DNA from: Mycobacterium arosiense ATCC BAA-1401 = DSM 45069
GTDB taxonomy: Bacteria; Actinomycetota; Actinomycetes; Mycobacteriales; Mycobacteriaceae
Assembly (NCBI RefSeq): GCF_002086125.1
Contig: NZ_MVHG01000047.1
Location: 1 to 37,824 of the forward strand
Direction: 5' to 3'
DNA: 37,824 nt
Part shown: positions 13,014 through 19,293 of the stretch, in pieces
Layout: every line of letters starts with the position of its first letter
Numbering within the stretch: position 1 is the stretch's first letter
Program-made: the position numbers and the translations under genes
The notes under the pieces: generated by a model
Seen by the model: the letters and a program-made list of their open reading frames with translations, nothing else
Database searches by the model: none
Told to the model about the DNA's origin: nothing

Positions 13014-14188
13014 AACGCACCCCGGCGGGCATCTCACTGGACAACTGGCTGTCAGCGCCATACGCGCGGTGGTCTTTCCAGCATGTCGAAGACTTCGTGC
13101 CGACCGCGGTCATCTCGCGCGGCACCGGGCCGGTCGCGACGTTGCCCGCAGCTACCGCCGATCTGTCCGGGATCCCGCTGACCGGCACCGACGGCCCGGC
13201 CACCAGCGTCGGCGCGGTACTGGCCGGCGCCGGCACCGACGGTTGGGCCGTCGTCCACCGCGGCGCGATGGTGGCCGAGGAATATCTCAACGGCTTGGAC
13301 GCCCAAACCCCCCACCTGTTGTTCTCGGTGAGCAAGTCGCTGGTGGGCGCGGTGGTAGGCGTGTTGCACGGGGCCGGCGCGATCGATCTCGACGCCAGGG
13401 TCACGAAATATGTTCCCGCGTTACAGAATTGCGGCTACGCCGGTGCTACAGTGCGTCACCTGCTTGACATGAGGTCGGGCATCGCGTTCTCGGAGAACTA
13501 CGACGACCCGGCCGCGCAGATACACCTCCTCGACCAGGCAATGGGGTGGGCACCCAGGAGAAATCCGGACGCTCCTGCCACGCTGCGTGAGTTTCTACTG
13601 AGCTTGCGCCAAAGGCGCGCCCATGGCGGACCATTCGAATACCGTTCCTGTGAAACCGATGTGCTGGGCTGGGTTTGCGAGGTAGCCGCTGCCCAACGGA
13701 TGCCGGAGTTGATATCGGACTTGCTGTGGAGCCGCATCGGCGCGCAATGTGACGCCACCATCGGCGTCGACGCCGAGGGCACCGGGTTTTTCGACGGTGG
13801 CATCAGCGCCTGCCTTAACGACATGCTCCGGTTCGGGGCTCTGTTCGTGCGTGACGGCGTCTCGTTGACCGGCCGGCAAGTCGTGCCGTCGGCGTGGATC
13901 GCCGACACCCTCGACGGCGGACACGACTCGCGCCAGGCGTTCGCCGCCAGTCCCGACGACAACGAGATGCCCGGCGGCATGTACCGCAACCAGATGTGGT
14001 TCCCCTACCCGGGCAGCAATGTCGTGTTGTGCCAAGGCATGTGCGGTCAGATGATCTATGTCAACCGCGCCGCGCAGGTGGTCGCCGCCAAGTTATCCAC
14101 GCAGCTCGAGACTCATGAACCGCACATGTCCGACACCCTGCGCGCCTTCGATGCGGCCGCACGCGAATTGGCCGCAACCCCCCGCTAG
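13010..14188 (+). CDS. NylB/EstB-like serine hydrolase (beta-lactamase fold)
   Basis: A 392-residue serine hydrolase of the class C beta-lactamase/penicillin-binding fold. The nucleophile motif S-x-x-K is Ser106-Val-Ser-Lys109 in LLFSVSKSLVGA, and the second motif is Tyr211-Arg-Ser in FEYRSCETDVLGW, matching the 6-aminohexanoate-dimer hydrolase (NylB) and EstB branch rather than true beta-lactamases. The third motif region lies near MCGQMIYVN. There is no signal peptide, so it acts in the cytosol. The GTG start overlaps the stop of the ATP-grasp gene by four bases (GTGA), so the two proteins are made together. A ligase and an amidase or esterase side by side suggest that one makes and the other trims or reverses the same kind of bond, or acts as a trans-acylase. 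Substrate unknown. Confidence 0.85.
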   Translation: MKRTPAGISLDNWLSAPYARWSFQHVEDFVPTAVISRGTGPVATLPAATADLSGIPLTGTDGPATSVGAVLAGAGTDGWAVVHRGAMVAEEYLNGLDAQTPHLLFSVSKSLVGAVVGVLHGAGAIDLDARVTKYVPALQNCGYAGATVRHLLDMRSGIAFSENYDDPAAQIHLLDQAMGWAPRRNPDAPATLREFLLSLRQRRAHGGPFEYRSCETDVLGWVCEVAAAQRMPELISDLLWSRIGAQCDATIGVDAEGTGFFDGGISACLNDMLRFGALFVRDGVSLTGRQVVPSAWIADTLDGGHDSRQAFAASPDDNEMPGGMYRNQMWFPYPGSNVVLCQGMCGQMIYVNRAAQVVAAKLSTQLETHEPHMSDTLRAFDAAARELAATPR

Positions 14189-14200
14189 CCCGCCCGCACA

Positions 14201-14217
14201 CGCCGAGAACCTTGGCG
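14201..14217 (+). terminator. Hairpin after the five-gene block
   Basis: CGCCGAG (14201-14207) pairs with CTTGGCG (14211-14217) with one G-U pair and a three-base loop, twelve bases after the hydrolase stop. There is no T tract, which is common for mycobacterial terminators. A -10 box for the next gene follows at 14241. Confidence 0.4.
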
Positions 14218-14240
14218 AGCCGTCTGTGCGAACTCCCAGC

Positions 14241-14246
14241 TATTCT
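14241..14246 (+). promoter_or_regulatory. -10 box TATTCT upstream of the DUF732 gene
   Basis: TATTCT fits TANNNT closely. Transcription would begin near 14253 and give a leader of about 54 bases with GGAACGG before the ATG at 14307. No good -35 box is seen. Confidence 0.4.
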
Positions 14247-14306
14247 GCATGTCTATAGCGCGCTTTTGGCGGCCTCAATCGCACCTCAGGATGGGAACGG
14301 AATCGG

Positions 14307-14660
14307 ATGCCCTCATTTCGATGGCCGGCCGCACTTGCCATTTCCCCGCTGGCCGCCGCGGCATTGCTCAGCACCGCCGGCGTTGCGGCCGCGACCCCCC
14401 AAGACGATGCGTACCTCGCGCAACTGCGCGCCGTCGGTCTCACCTGGCCGCCGAAGACGGAAGAGGCACTCATTGCCGAGGCGCACGACGTGTGCTACGA
14501 CCTCACTTGGGGGTGGACGCCGCAACAGATCGCCGACGACCTGCACGCCCGCTTGGACACCAAGGGCGTGACCTTGCTGGACGTGGGAAGCCTGGTCAAC
14601 GCCGCCCACTCGATCTATTGCCCCGGCAACGTGTGTGATGCCCCCAGCCTCTGCACCTGA
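14307..14660 (+). CDS. Secreted DUF732 protein
   Basis: A 117-residue exported protein of the DUF732 family, short mycobacterial secreted proteins without known function. The signal peptide spans about residues 1-29 and ends with GVAAATP. The mature part carries the family pattern: DDAYLAQLRAVGLTWP, then EEALIAEAHDVCYDL with the first conserved Cys, and a later Cys in SIYCPG; two more cysteines follow near the C terminus (NVCDAPSLC). The fold is a small helical bundle held by the first two cysteines. Start at ATG 14307 with GGAACGG upstream. It lies between the hydrolase and the FKBP gene, in the same direction as both but probably on its own transcript. Confidence 0.9.
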   Translation: MPSFRWPAALAISPLAAAALLSTAGVAAATPQDDAYLAQLRAVGLTWPPKTEEALIAEAHDVCYDLTWGWTPQQIADDLHARLDTKGVTLLDVGSLVNAAHSIYCPGNVCDAPSLCT

Positions 14661-14692
14661 GGACCCCCACCTGGCGACGCAGTAACTGGCTG

Positions 14693-14698
14693 TAGCGT
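14693..14698 (+). promoter_or_regulatory. -10 box TAGCGT for the FKBP gene
   Basis: TAGCGT (TANNNT) ends seven bases before the GTG at 14706, fitting a leaderless start there. The upstream GTG at 14697 overlaps this box and has no Shine-Dalgarno sequence. Confidence 0.4.
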
Positions 14699-14705
14699 GA
14701 CGGCC

Positions 14706-15263
14706 GTGAAGTCCTTTCGGATGTATTCGTTCTTCGTGCTCGCGGCTTCGGTCGCAGCAACCGCATCGACGCTCGCCGGAGCGGGCACGGCCACCGCGGC
14801 CGGCTCATGCCCGACCGCAACGCCGCAAAACGGTGCAACGCCGGACTGGACGTTGAGCGGTACCACGGGCAGCGTCGCGGTCACCGGATCGACAGACACT
14901 GCCGCTCCGGTGGTGAAGGTGACGACACCGTTCAGCGTGGGCCAGACCGAGGTGCACACGCTGCACGCCGGAGCCGGGCCGGTGGTCTCGAACACCGCCC
15001 GGGTCTCCGTCTGCTACATGGGTGTCAACGGGCGTGACGGCTCCGTCTTCGACAACAGCTACCAGCGCGGCACCCCGGTCGACTTCCCGCTCACCGGCGT
15101 GGTGCCGGGCTTTCAGAAGGCCATCGCGGGGCAGCAGGTCGGATCGACGGTCGCCGTGGCGATGGTCCCCGCGGATGGCTACCCCGAGGGTCAGCCCAGC
15201 GCCGGGATTCAGCCCGGCGACTCGCTTGTCTTCGCGATCAAGATCCTCAGCGCCACCGGCTAG
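14706..15263 (+). CDS. Exported FKBP-type peptidyl-prolyl isomerase
   Basis: A 185-residue exported protein whose C-terminal half is an FKBP domain, which speeds cis-trans isomerisation at proline and helps proteins fold outside the membrane. An N-terminal signal peptide (hydrophobic to about residue 32, ending TATAAG) precedes a Thr/Val/Ala-rich segment and the domain at about 85-185. FKBP hallmarks are DGSVFDNSYQRGTPVDFPL, GVVPGFQKAI, and the final DSLVFAIKIL strand. The usual aromatic pocket is partly visible (Phe of VFDNS, Phe of VDFPL, Phe of GFQKAI). I prefer GTG 14706, whose -10 box is in place; GTG 14697 adds three residues. Convergent with the epoxide-hydrolase-like gene 30 bases downstream. 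Confidence 0.85.
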   Translation: MKSFRMYSFFVLAASVAATASTLAGAGTATAAGSCPTATPQNGATPDWTLSGTTGSVAVTGSTDTAAPVVKVTTPFSVGQTEVHTLHAGAGPVVSNTARVSVCYMGVNGRDGSVFDNSYQRGTPVDFPLTGVVPGFQKAIAGQQVGSTVAVAMVPADGYPEGQPSAGIQPGDSLVFAIKILSATG

Positions 15264-15293
15264 CCCGGCCCGCGAAATTGTCTGTGCCGCAGG

Positions 15294-15737
15294 CTAATCG
15301 GCCAGCGGCGCGAACATGAGTGCGGGATCTACGCCGAGTTGTTGAGCGACGTGAGTGGTGTCCCAATACTCACGCCACTGCGTGATCGCGCCGTCACGCA
15401 CCTCGAATATCGCGGTGACGTAAAAGGTGACGGCCGCACCGTTCATGGCGTTCACGTCGACTCGCTCGACGACGACGGTGTCGTTATCGGACACGATCGT
15501 GCGGATTTCGCTCCCCTCGATCATGCCCGTCGCCAGGGTGTTGTGCTTCTCGAGTTCCGCGCGCGCCGCGTCGCGTCCACGCACGACCGGTGACAGCGGC
15601 ACGTGCAGCTGCCAGACGAAGTCGTCGCCCATGAGTGCGGTCATCGCGTCGACGTCCATGTTCTCGCCGTAAGCGGCATGTATGAAATCGACCACGATCT
15701 TTTCGTTGTCGTTTTTGGTCGCAACACTTTTCGCCAT
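15294..15737 (-). CDS. Limonene-1,2-epoxide hydrolase-like protein
   Basis: A 147-residue NTF2-fold protein, almost the same length as limonene-1,2-epoxide hydrolase (LEH). LEH uses a one-step mechanism with an Asp-Arg-Asp triad; here Arg92-Val-Asp94 in VVVERVDVN and Asp126 in WREYWDTTHV match the R-x-D and second Asp. This conservation suggests a real epoxide hydrolase rather than a generic SnoaL protein. The N-terminal part (KIVVDFIHAAYGENMDVDAM) forms the first helices of the pocket. GAGGA precedes the ATG at 15737. Mycobacterial LEH-like proteins act on lipid- or steroid-derived epoxides; the natural substrate here is unknown. It stands apart from the broken gene upstream. Confidence 0.82.
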   Translation of the reverse strand: MAKSVATKNDNEKIVVDFIHAAYGENMDVDAMTALMGDDFVWQLHVPLSPVVRGRDAARAELEKHNTLATGMIEGSEIRTIVSDNDTVVVERVDVNAMNGAAVTFYVTAIFEVRDGAITQWREYWDTTHVAQQLGVDPALMFAPLAD

Positions 15738-15835
15738 CTTCGTGTCCTCTAGGGGCGGTTACGGTTCGCTATTCGTCGAACTGTAGATGGCCGTGGGTCG
15801 AGAGGGCGCCGATGTACGAATCGCTTAACGCGAGT

Positions 15836-16262
15836 TCACGGACGAAGCAGCGCGATGATGGTGACGTCGTCGTCGGTGTGCCCCGAGGCCATCGCGGTCG
15901 CCGCTGTATTCCTCGTCGTAGGCGCGGTGCAGGATCGCGTCGAAGGCCCGCGGCTCACCGGCGACTTCGATGGTGATCTCGAGCGGGTTGTTCTGGCGCA
16001 GGCCGCCGAATGTCGCGGCGGCCTGCTCGATGCGGCCGGCTTGCTCGGAACCGATGAGCGCCGACAGGTGCCGGCCCTGGACGGCGTCGACGGGACGGCC
16101 GAGCAGGTCGGCAACGTTGGCGCTGACCTGGCGCACGTCGAACGCGGGTCATGCACCACCGCGAGCACACCGCGCCGCTGGATGCTTCCGGGGACGTGGA
16201 TCGGCTCACGCGCGCAGTTGTCCAGGTCGATCAGGGTGCCGACCGGTGGGGTTGCAGCCAGA
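15836..16262 (-). pseudogene. Broken PAS-SpoIIE protein of phytochrome-like type
   Basis: Reading on the minus strand, LIDLDNCAREPIHVPG and SIQRRGVLAVVHDP are the opening of a phytochrome-type PAS domain. A missing base in a run of G (16146-16148 on the + strand) shifts the frame; it then continues FDVRQVSANVADLLGRPVDA and on through LEITIEVAGEPRAFDAILHRA, still PAS. After about 15915 the sequence jumps to MASGHTDDDVTIIALLRP and a stop, the typical last strand of a SpoIIE/PP2C phosphatase. The GAF and most of the phosphatase domain are deleted. No start codon remains at the 5' end. Intact relatives sense light or ligands and control anti-sigma factor phosphorylation; this copy cannot work. 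Confidence 0.75.
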
Positions 16263-16457
16263 CCTACAAGCTATCAATGTGTGGCGCCGTTCGCCGACCA
16301 GGTCAGCCGCGGTTCGCATGGTAAGTGGGTGTGCCCGGCACTGATTCGCATCGGCCGCGGTTAGCCGCCCCGCGGCGATCGCCAATGTAATCTGAGCAGG
16401 TCATGTGCTCGATCGCCGTCTTAGCAAGCCGCCGCCTGTCGGTTGCGATGAAGCAGG

Positions 16458-16487
16458 GCTCGGCGGCCGAACACGACGCCGCCGAGC
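16458..16487 (-). terminator. Strong hairpin downstream of the SDR gene
   Basis: GCTCGGCGGC (16458-16467) and GCCGCCGAGC (16478-16487) form a perfect ten-base stem with a ten-base loop. It lies 15 bases after the stop of the minus-strand SDR gene. There is no T tract, as in many mycobacterial terminators. Confidence 0.5.
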
Positions 16488-16502
16488 GGCCGGGCGAGCC
16501 TG

Positions 16503-17264
16503 TCAGACCTGGTTGAATCCGCCGTCGGCGGTGACGGTGGATCCGGTGCTGAAGCTTGACAGATCGCTGGCCAAAAACACTGCGGCATTGGCGATCTCAG
16601 TCGGATCGGCGAAGCGGCCCAGCGGAATCGTGGTGATGCGTTCGGCGCGGAACTCCTCGATCGAGGCGGCGGGATCGGTCTGCGCGGCCAGCGTATCGCT
16701 TCCGGGAGTGGCCGTGGACCCGGCCACGATGACGTTGACCCGGATGTTGCGGTCGGCGAGTTCGTTGGCCCAGGCCCGGGCCAGTGATCGGACGGCGGCC
16801 TTGGTGGCGGCGTAGATGCTGAGGCCGGGGCGGCCGCGATCGGCGGTGGTGGAGCCCGTCAGAATGACGGAGGCGCCGTCGTTGAGCAGCGGCAATGCCT
16901 TTTGCACGGTGTAGACGACTCCCTTGACGTTGGTGGTCAGCAGTGCGTCGAGGTCGTCATCGGTGATCTCCCCCAGCCGCGCGACCCTCGTCGATCCGGC
17001 GTTGGCCATCACGATGTCGAGGCCGCTGCCGGCGGCCGCGACCGCGGCGTAGAGCCGGTCCAGATCTGCCGGCATTCCGACGTCGCCGCGCACGGCAGTC
17101 ACACGAGGTCCCAATGTGCTTGCCGCGGCGTCGAGTTCAGGCTGGCGCCGGGCCGTGATGAACACCCGGTCGGCGCCTTCGTCAAGGAACCGTTGCGCGG
17201 TGGCCAGCCCGATCCCGGAGTTGGCGCCGGTGATGACGGCGGTCTTGTGGTCGAGCAATCCCAT
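16503..17264 (-). CDS. Classical short-chain dehydrogenase/reductase (SDR)
   Basis: A 253-residue cytoplasmic oxidoreductase with the full SDR signature: cofactor loop TGANSGIG (12-19), the NAG motif (88-90) in VMANAGST, Asn112, Ser138 (GSTT), Tyr151-x-x-x-Lys155 in YAATK. The acidic or basic residue after the second strand is ARR (38-40), which favours NADP(H). The C-terminal GRFADPTEIANAAVFLASDL and VTADGG pieces are typical. The ATG at 17264 is preceded by GAGGAGAGA; the longer frame upstream has no family match. It resembles the 3-oxoacyl-ACP reductase/cluster of general alcohol reductases, but the substrate is not known. Divergent from the GAP-family gene. Confidence 0.92.
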   Translation of the reverse strand: MGLLDHKTAVITGANSGIGLATAQRFLDEGADRVFITARRQPELDAAASTLGPRVTAVRGDVGMPADLDRLYAAVAAAGSGLDIVMANAGSTRVARLGEITDDDLDALLTTNVKGVVYTVQKALPLLNDGASVILTGSTTADRGRPGLSIYAATKAAVRSLARAWANELADRNIRVNVIVAGSTATPGSDTLAAQTDPAASIEEFRAERITTIPLGRFADPTEIANAAVFLASDLSSFSTGSTVTADGGFNQV

Positions 17265-17352
17265 TCGGCTCTCTCCTCGAGACGGCGCGGCGGGTTGGCA
17301 GGGTTCCGACGGCCTGTTGCCGTGATCACCGGCGGGAGCCGCCAAGCCTCGG

Positions 17353-17382
17353 CCGACACATTCTCACCCGAACTCGTATCCT
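17353..17382 (+). promoter_or_regulatory. Promoter with CCGACA and TATCCT
   Basis: CCGACA (17353-17358, four of six to TTGACA) and TATCCT (17377-17382) are 18 bases apart. The -10 box ends seven bases before the ATG at 17390, so the transcript should be leaderless. Confidence 0.55.
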
Positions 17383-17389
17383 CTGCAGC

Positions 17390-17464
17390 ATGATCGCCGC
17401 CTTGATCCTGTTGCCGTCGCCAGTGCGCAGCCCGCTGCGGGCGGCCGGTGAATCCGCGCACTAG
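17390..17464 (+). CDS. Leaderless 24-codon ORF upstream of the GAP gene
   Basis: ATG 17390 lies seven bases after a good -10 box and opens the frame MIAALILLPSPVRSPLRAAG, ending at TAG 17462-17464. It is in the same frame as the following GAP-family gene, whose GTG at 17480 comes 15 bases after the stop. Either it is a regulatory small ORF, with translation re-initiating at the GTG, or it is the former N terminus of that gene cut by a nonsense codon. The peptide is hydrophobic at its start. Confidence 0.45.
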   Translation: MIAALILLPSPVRSPLRAAGESAH

Positions 17465-17479
17465 GCCCGGTGCGGACGC

Positions 17480-18163
17480 GTGGCGGCCCTGGCACTGGCG
17501 CTTGCCGGATTGGCGTTTCTCGACTCGCTCAACGTGCTCAACGTCGGAGTGGTTTCGGCCGTCATCTTCGACAGCCGCCTGGGTCGCCGATCGCCGGTCC
17601 CCGGCGCCCTGAGCTACGTCGCGGGCGTGTTCGCGGTGACGACCACCTTCGGCGTGTGCACCGTCCTGGGCATCGGCTTCATCACCGAGGTCCTCGACTT
17701 TCACCTGACACCGGCCGTTCGTTTCCGGGGCGAACTGTTGCTGGGGATCGCGCTGATCTGTCTGGCTTACTTTCCGTTGACCGCCCAATCGTCGGCACCC
17801 GGCTGGGCGCTGGCGGCGATGCGTCAACGGCCCTGGCTGCTGGGCTTTCTGGGGCTGGCGGTGGGCAGCGGCCAAGCGCCGACCGCCGTGCCGTACCTCA
17901 CCGGCTTGGCGATGCTCGCCGCGCTACACCCACGACCGCCGCTCTGGCCGTTGGTCATACTCGTCTATTGGGGTATCGCCCTCTCGCCGCCGCTGCTGAT
18001 ACTAGCCCTGTCGATGAGAAAAACCATGCGGGCCAAGCGCATTCAGCGCGCGATCGTGCGTGCCCTCACCCGCTACGGTCCGATGTCGGTGCGGCTGTTG
18101 TTCCTGGTTTTCGGAACCGGTCTTATCGCCGATGCACTCGTCAATCACGGCGCGCTGTGGTGA
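17480..18163 (+). CDS. GAP/Sap-family integral membrane protein
   Basis: A 227-residue membrane protein of the GAP (Sap, sulfolipid-1-addressing) family, known in mycobacteria from transport of surface glycopeptidolipids and sulfolipids. About six hydrophobic segments are visible: the first begins ALALALAGLAFLDSLNVLNVG, with the polar DSLN typical of the family, then VAGVFAVTTTFGVCTVLGIG, GELLLGIALICLAYF, LLGFLGLAVGSG, WPLVILVYWGIALSPPLLIL and the last near VRLLFLVFGTGLIADAL. A basic loop (SMRKTMRAKRIQRAI) separates the fifth and sixth. Starts at GTG 17480 without an obvious Shine-Dalgarno sequence; a leaderless 24-codon ORF precedes it in frame. No lipid synthesis genes lie beside it, so the cargo is unclear. 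Confidence 0.8.
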   Translation: MAALALALAGLAFLDSLNVLNVGVVSAVIFDSRLGRRSPVPGALSYVAGVFAVTTTFGVCTVLGIGFITEVLDFHLTPAVRFRGELLLGIALICLAYFPLTAQSSAPGWALAAMRQRPWLLGFLGLAVGSGQAPTAVPYLTGLAMLAALHPRPPLWPLVILVYWGIALSPPLLILALSMRKTMRAKRIQRAIVRALTRYGPMSVRLLFLVFGTGLIADALVNHGALW

Positions 18164-18202
18164 GGCCGGACCGCTCCTCATGTCTTGCACAGCGAGCTGG
18201 AT

Positions 18203-18208
18203 TACCTT
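18203..18208 (+). promoter_or_regulatory. -10 box TACCTT for a leaderless methyltransferase start
   Basis: TACCTT fits TANNNT and ends seven bases before the GTG at 18216, supporting leaderless transcription and this start codon. Confidence 0.45.
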
Positions 18209-18215
18209 GTCGCGT

Positions 18216-18983
18216 GTGACTGATCGCCAAGAACGCGCGATGTCTTTCGGTTCGATCGCCGAGGACTACGACGGCCTGCGGCCGCACCCTCCGCAGCAGG
18301 CGGTGGACTGGCTGCTGCCATCAGATTGCGAGGTGGCCGTCGATGTCGGTGCTGGCACCGGCCTGTTCACCCGCACGCTCATCGGCCGGGCGGCGCAAGT
18401 GGTCGCCGTCGAGCCCGATGCGCGGATGCGAGCGGTGCTGGGCGAGCGGTCTCCCGGGGTTCGCGCCGTGGCGGGCACCGGCGAGGCGATTCCCCTCCCG
18501 GACCGCTCCGCCGACGCGGTCTTCGTCTCCTCGGCGTGGCATTGGATGGACCCCGACCGGGCCGTCCCGGAGATCGGTCGCGTGCTGCGCGACGGTGGGC
18601 GGTTCGGGCTGATCTGGACCAGTCGAGATCGCGACGTCGACTGGGTCCGCGACCTTGAGGTGCTACCCGAGGACGACACGTCCGAACTGGATGCGCCCGA
18701 CCGCTTCCGCCGACGCCACGAGAACGTCGTACTGCCCGATCCGCAGATTTTCCACAATGTCGCGCGGCAGACGTTCGGGTTCGTGCGGACGATGACGATC
18801 GACGACATCGTCGCGATGCTCGCCACCTACAGCCGGTTGATCATCGCCTCCCCCGGCGACCGCGCGTGGCGACTCGACAACGCCCGAGCCATCTTGACCG
18901 AGCGTTTTCCCGGCGCCGACGCAATCGACGTCCCTATGCAGTCGCGGTGCTGGCGCGCCGATCGCATCGCCCGCGACCGGTGA
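18216..18983 (+). CDS. SAM-dependent methyltransferase (UbiE/type 11)
   Basis: A 255-residue class I SAM-dependent methyltransferase. Motif I is VDVGAGTGLF (43-52), the acidic residue at the end of strand 2 is in VVAVEPDARM, and motif IV/post-I is ADAVFVSSAWHWMD followed by VLRDGGRFGLIW. The N terminus (MSFGSIAEDYDGLRPH) is the usual entry helix of type 11 enzymes that methylate small molecules or lipid intermediates. GTG 18216 is chosen because of the -10 box seven bases before it. The gene follows the GAP-family gene by 52 bases on the same strand and may be partly co-transcribed with it. Substrate unknown. Confidence 0.88.
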   Translation: MTDRQERAMSFGSIAEDYDGLRPHPPQQAVDWLLPSDCEVAVDVGAGTGLFTRTLIGRAAQVVAVEPDARMRAVLGERSPGVRAVAGTGEAIPLPDRSADAVFVSSAWHWMDPDRAVPEIGRVLRDGGRFGLIWTSRDRDVDWVRDLEVLPEDDTSELDAPDRFRRRHENVVLPDPQIFHNVARQTFGFVRTMTIDDIVAMLATYSRLIIASPGDRAWRLDNARAILTERFPGADAIDVPMQSRCWRADRIARDR

Positions 18984-19078
18984 GCGCCGGGGCGCCGGGG
19001 CACTCCTTTGCCGAGTGTCGTAGACAGCGTGGGGTTAAGCGCGTAACTTCTGCCGCATTCAGACCGGTGAGGAGGAGA

Positions 19079-19288
19079 GGCGATGACGGTGCATGGACCA
19101 AGGATCTTGGCCGCTCCCACCGGCTGGCCAAGCGTCTGGCGGCCGGAACCGTCGGGCTCAACTGCGCCTTTCCCTACGATCACTCGATGCCCTTCGGCGG
19201 CTACAAGCAGTCCGGCTGGGGCCACGAGTCGGGCAAGGCCGGCATCGAGACCTATCTACAGACCAAGATCGTCTGGGCCCAGATGTAG
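19079..19288 (+). pseudogene. C-terminal fragment of an aldehyde dehydrogenase
   Basis: The last 69 codons of an aldehyde dehydrogenase: WTKDLGRSHRLAKRLAAGTV is followed by GLNCAFPYDHSMPFGGYKQS and GWGHESGKAGIETYLQTK, which is the conserved C-terminal block of the family (SMPFGGYKQSGxGxExG). The first 430 or so residues, with the catalytic Cys and the NAD site, are absent. The sequence is free of stops, so the loss is recent. It joins unrelated sequence near 19070, ends at TAG 19286-19288, and abuts the M42 peptidase gene on the other strand. Confidence 0.85.
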
Positions 19289-19293
19289 CGGCC

